Source: an uncultured Clostridia bacterium (GTDB lineage: Bacteria > Bacillota > Clostridia > Oscillospirales > Oscillospiraceae). From it: DNA of 64,000 nucleotides. Within the stretch, counting starts at the first letter, position 1. Every line of letters begins with the position of its first letter. A program made the translations under genes and the position numbers. The notes beneath the pieces were generated by a model, which was not told the origin of the DNA, searched no databases, and saw only the letters and a program-made list of their open reading frames with translations. The stretch spans positions 1 through 64,000 of the forward strand of contig CAMVTO010000006.1 in assembly GCA_947170435.1 (NCBI GenBank), in the 5' to 3' direction. This document shows positions 61,189 through 64,000 of this stretch, piece by piece.

Positions 61189-63288
61189 TCAGGACTGAGC
61201 CGTGTAGATGTTGGCAACGTCAAGGATGATGCTGATGCTGCCGTCGCCGAGGATGGTGCAGCCGGAGATACCGGAGTTCTTGATGCCGAAGTTGTTGATG
61301 TACTCAGGGAACGGCTTGACGACCACCTGCTGCTCGCCGATCAGCTTATCCACGAACAGGCAGAACGAATTGTCGCCGGACTCCACCCAAAGAAGGACGC
61401 CGTCGTCGAAGGTATCCGCGGCATTGTCGATGTTGTAGAACCGGTTGGCGCGGACGATGGAGTAGAAATTGTCCACGATCTTGATCATCTCGCCGTGGGT
61501 CTCGTCCTGAATGATGTGCATGTCGGATGCCTTGAAGATCTGGCGAATGTTGCTGATGGGCACGGTGAAGATGCTCTCGCCCACGCTGACCTCCATGCCG
61601 TCCATGATTGCCATGGTCAGGGGGATCTTCAGTGTGGTGGTCATTCCCTTGCCCAGCGTACTCGTGATCGTCACGGTGCCGCCGCAGTTCTCCACGTTGC
61701 TCTTTACGACGTCCATGCCGACACCGCGGCCGGAGTACTCCGTAACCTCGGTGTTGGTGGAGAAGCCCGGCATGAGCAGGAAGTTCAGAATGTCCTTGTG
61801 TGCGTACTCAATACCCGGAGTCGCGAGACCCTGACGGATCGCCTTGTTGAGCACCGCCTGATCGTCCACACCGCGGCCGTCGTCGCTGATCTCGATGATG
61901 ACCTCGCTGCCGGTCTGGCGCGCGGAGAGCACGATGGTGCCGACGGGGTCCTTGCCCGCCGCAATGCGGTCTTCCTTACGCTCCTCGATGCCGTGGTCCA
62001 TGGAGTTGCGGACGATATGCATGATCGGGTCGGAGATGGAGTCGACGATGGTTTTGTCCACCTCGGTATCCTCGCCCTCGAGGATGAGGTTCGTCTCGCG
62101 GTCGAGCTTCTTGCTCATGTCGCGCACGATACGCTTCATCTTCTGGAACGTGCCGGAAACAGGCACCATACGCAGGCTCATCGCTACATCCTGCAGGTTG
62201 TCCGTGAGGGAGCGGAGCTGACGCGCCGCCTTGGTGAAGTTGTCGAGCTTGAGGCCCCTGAGGTCGGGGGACGCGGTGACCTGAGCCTCGGTGATGACGA
62301 TCTCGGAAACCACCGCCATCAGGGCATCCAGCTTGGAAAGGCTCACGCTGATGAGGCTCTCCTTGACGTGCTGCTGCTTCGCCGAGGGCTGCGCCGCCGC
62401 ACTCTGCTGCGCGGGTGCCTCAGGCGCCGCCGCAGGAGCAACCTCCGCCACGGGCGCAATCTCCGCCACAGGATTGGCCTCCTCCACGGGAGCAGCCGCT
62501 TCGGGAGAGTAGTCAAAGGGCTGATACTCGCGCACCGAGCCGGTCTCACGCACGGCGTTGAGCGCCTCCGTGCGGTCACCCTCGGTCTTAAAGCGCAGGA
62601 AAAAGCCGTTGTCAACGATGAAGTTCGCCGTATCGGGGTTGAGCTGGACGTCACTGGGATAGAAGTCGTACTGCGTCTCCTCCACAAAGTCCTTGACGGC
62701 GTTGACGAGCATCATCGCGCGCAGATTCTCCATGCCCGCGCCCTCGTCGAAGAACACCTGCAAGCCGTAGGGGAAGTCCGCGCTGCCGTAGGCCATCAGC
62801 TCGCCGCTGACCGCCGAAGGAGCATCCTCGGCTTCTGCCGCAGGGGCTTCCTCCGCCGCAGCAGTCTCTTCGCCTCCCTCGCCGGAAATTTTATTTGCGA
62901 AGGTATTAATTTTGTTAAGGAATGTGTCGATATTATTAGTAAGCGGTTCGTCATTCTCGATCTTCTCGATCTCGCTGCGGAAGAAGTCGATGGACTCGAA
63001 AATGAGGTCGAACAGCTCCGGGCGTATGCTCTCGGGGATCGCGTCCATCGTTTTCTCGCGAATGACGAAGAACATGTCCTCGATTCGATGTGCGATGGTC
63101 ATCAGCGAATTGAATTCCATCATGGCGGAGGAGCCCTTGATCGTGTGCATGATGCGGAAGATCTCGTTCACCGCATCCTGCGAGAAGGTCTTGGCCTGCT
63201 CGCTGGAGAGGATCAGGTCGTCCAACTGTTCCAGCATGGAATGCATCTCGAACAGATAGGCCTCCATCATGTCGTTGCCCATACCCAT
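61189..63288 (-). CDS. cheA: Chemotaxis histidine kinase CheA
   Basis: Kinase of 699 residues with the standard order: P1 phosphotransfer domain (His48 in IMHTIKGSSAMMEF), a P2-like CheY/CheB-docking region (about 145-245), an Ala/Pro linker, P3 dimerisation, P4 ATP-binding (HIVRNSMDHGIEER; DDGRGVD) and P5 CheW-like domain. It phosphorylates CheY, CheB and CheV. First in the cheA-cheB unit, behind a sigma-28 promoter. Start ATG follows AGGGGTG by 8 bases. A second ATG is two codons on. Confidence 0.96.
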   Translation of the reverse strand: MGMGNDMMEAYLFEMHSMLEQLDDLILSSEQAKTFSQDAVNEIFRIMHTIKGSSAMMEFNSLMTIAHRIEDMFFVIREKTMDAIPESIRPELFDLIFESIDFFRSEIEKIENDEPLTNNIDTFLNKINTFANKISGEGGEETAAAEEAPAAEAEDAPSAVSGELMAYGSADFPYGLQVFFDEGAGMENLRAMMLVNAVKDFVEETQYDFYPSDVQLNPDTANFIVDNGFFLRFKTEGDRTEALNAVRETGSVREYQPFDYSPEAAAPVEEANPVAEIAPVAEVAPAAAPEAPAQQSAAAQPSAKQQHVKESLISVSLSKLDALMAVVSEIVITEAQVTASPDLRGLKLDNFTKAARQLRSLTDNLQDVAMSLRMVPVSGTFQKMKRIVRDMSKKLDRETNLILEGEDTEVDKTIVDSISDPIMHIVRNSMDHGIEERKEDRIAAGKDPVGTIVLSARQTGSEVIIEISDDGRGVDDQAVLNKAIRQGLATPGIEYAHKDILNFLLMPGFSTNTEVTEYSGRGVGMDVVKSNVENCGGTVTITSTLGKGMTTTLKIPLTMAIMDGMEVSVGESIFTVPISNIRQIFKASDMHIIQDETHGEMIKIVDNFYSIVRANRFYNIDNAADTFDDGVLLWVESGDNSFCLFVDKLIGEQQVVVKPFPEYINNFGIKNSGISGCTILGDGSISIILDVANIYTAQS

Positions 63289-63360
63289 AAAATTTTCACC
63301 CCTGTAAAATTTTGTTGCGAAAAAGCCGCAATACGGCCTGTTCGTGGTCTCTTAAAGTTT

Positions 63361-63387
63361 ATATCGGCAATCCATTCCGAAAGTTAA
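63361..63387 (-). promoter_or_regulatory. Sigma-28 promoter of cheA-cheB
   Basis: Minus-strand TTAA (63384-63387), 15-base spacer and an exact GCCGATAT (63361-63368). This fits the Firmicutes sigma-28 consensus and places the start of transcription near 63354, giving a leader of about 66 bases with a short GCCG/CGGC hairpin. Confidence 0.85.
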
Positions 63388-63435
63388 TACTTTTTTTAAA
63401 AATTTTTTTCAGTAAACGGGAAAGGAGCGAATCCC

Positions 63436-64000
63436 ATGCCGGATCTGCTCGGCGCCACCAATCCGGTGCCCAATTACGACACATCATCCGCACGCATCAC
63501 GCCGCCGACTCCAAACGGCGACACCAACATTCAAAACGTCGTCGACCCCAACCGCGTCGTCCGCCCCGACGGGCAGGAAGGCCAGCAGGGCTCCGGCGAC
63601 GCTACCAACTCCTTCGGCGCTCGGTTTGAGTCGAACTTCATGACCTTTGTGCAGCGTCTGCGCGGCGCGCAGGATCTGCCTCAGCTTTTTTTGCAGGTGC
63701 TCCAGGGCCAGACGGTGGAGGTCAGTTCCGGCATTCGCTCCGGCTTCGCCTCAGAGATGGCGCAGTTCCTGGACTTCATCCGCATGGACGAGTCTGAGCT
63801 CGCAAATTTTCTGGAAACCCAGATGCAAAGCGGCTCTCGTTTTACCGGAGCGCTGTTCGCGCTGCTGCGCGGCGCTTACAACGACCCCGTCACCTCAGAG
63901 ATGACAAAAAACGACATTCTCCTTTTCCTGCGCCGTTTCGCGGACTATACTTCCACGGAGCACATCGAGGCCAACATTCTGCGCATGACCGACGAAATGA
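63436..64000 (+). CDS. Unrecognised protein, cut by the window end
   Basis: An open plus-strand frame starts with ATG 8 bases after AAAGGAG and runs 188 codons to the window edge without a stop. The first 65 or so residues are Asn/Pro/Gly/Asp-rich and likely disordered, and the rest looks helical (FMTFVQRLRGAQDLPQLFLQ; EMAQFLDFIRMDESEL). No signal peptide or membrane helix is seen. I do not recognise the family. Its divergent position next to cheA suggests, but does not show, a link with motility. Its own promoter is unclear. Confidence 0.75.
   Translation, partial: MPDLLGATNPVPNYDTSSARITPPTPNGDTNIQNVVDPNRVVRPDGQEGQQGSGDATNSFGARFESNFMTFVQRLRGAQDLPQLFLQVLQGQTVEVSSGIRSGFASEMAQFLDFIRMDESELANFLETQMQSGSRFTGALFALLRGAYNDPVTSEMTKNDILLFLRRFADYTSTEHIEANILRMTDEM

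Noticed and set aside
63289-63354. A GCCG-CGGC hairpin followed by TTTTT in the cheA leader as an attenuator.
   Set aside because: The stem is only 4-5 bp and would be too weak to terminate. No alternative pairing was seen.
61114-63387. Plus-strand open frame of 757 codons over cheA, and similar very long antisense frames over flhA (19929-21884), malQ (6696-8270), msmK (5201-6796), fliF (37215-38873), the binding protein (10064-11485) and the chemoreceptor (40630-42087).
   Set aside because: Each lies opposite a clearly conserved gene, has His/Arg/Ala-rich composition without known motifs, and lacks a good ribosome-binding site. GC-rich third codon positions explain the absence of stops.

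Overview
This 64 kb window appears to come from a motile, GC-rich member of the Clostridia, most like an Oscillospiraceae (Oscillibacter-type) genome. That placement is inferred from gene content: FliY, CheC, CheD, CheV, CsrA-FliW, FlbD and YjfB are present, the FlgA/FlgH/FlgI outer-membrane ring genes are absent, and promoters and ribosome-binding sites are Firmicutes-type. GC-rich third codon positions leave very long antisense frames open over almost every gene. None of these was accepted as a gene.

Layout. (1) 1-5039 is housekeeping: a truncated tRNA with a perfect-consensus promoter, then a yerC-methyltransferase-hslO unit, a lone DUF3298-type gene, and a cation/proton antiporter-MgtC unit. 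(2) 5040-12690 handles maltodextrin uptake. An msmK-type ATPase faces a lacI-type repressor-binding protein-malF-malG-malQ operon. The repressor gene has a TTGACA-18-TACAAT promoter and a 24-bp palindrome just after the predicted start of transcription. (3) 12690-13608 holds a beta-carbonic anhydrase and yjfB. (4) 13612-40438 is one very long minus-strand flagellar/chemotaxis operon. From its promoter near 40433 it runs flgB, flgC, fliE, fliF, fliG, fliH, fliI, fliJ, fliK, flgD, a TIGR02530-type gene, flgE, flbD, motA, motB, fliM, fliY, cheY, fliO, fliP, fliQ, fliR, flhB, flhA, fliA, two rod genes, cheC, cheD, cheV and an EAL-HDOD gene. (5) 40639-47345 has a chemoreceptor, then an unusual unit of an FtsE-like pseudo-ATPase, a long FtsA/PilM-like protein and a membrane protein with nine Trp-Pro repeats. 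A divergent anchored C39-like cysteine peptidase lies beside it. (6) 47414-58643 is the late flagellar region: fliD-fliS-fliT-like and flgM-flgN-flgK-flgL-DUF6470-fliW-csrA. Between them sits a parA-comFB pair on the opposite strand. In Bacillus subtilis this slot holds the flagellin and flaG genes. (7) 58748-63288 is cheA-cheW-cheR-cheB, with a cheA promoter carrying an exact GCCGATAT sigma-28 box. An unidentified plus-strand gene starts at 63436 and runs off the window.

How the parts work together. The early operon builds the export gate, basal body, hook, motor and sigma-28 (FliA). FlgM holds FliA until the hook is complete. FliA then drives fliD, probably flgM, and cheA from promoters visible here. 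CheA, CheW, CheV, CheR, CheB, CheC, CheD, CheY and FliY form a Bacillus-type chemotaxis circuit. The most interesting leads are four CheY-binding-like motifs in the FliY linker, the parA-comFB module in a cluster that lacks flhF, flhG and flagellin, and the FtsE/FtsA-like/Trp-Pro-repeat membrane unit.
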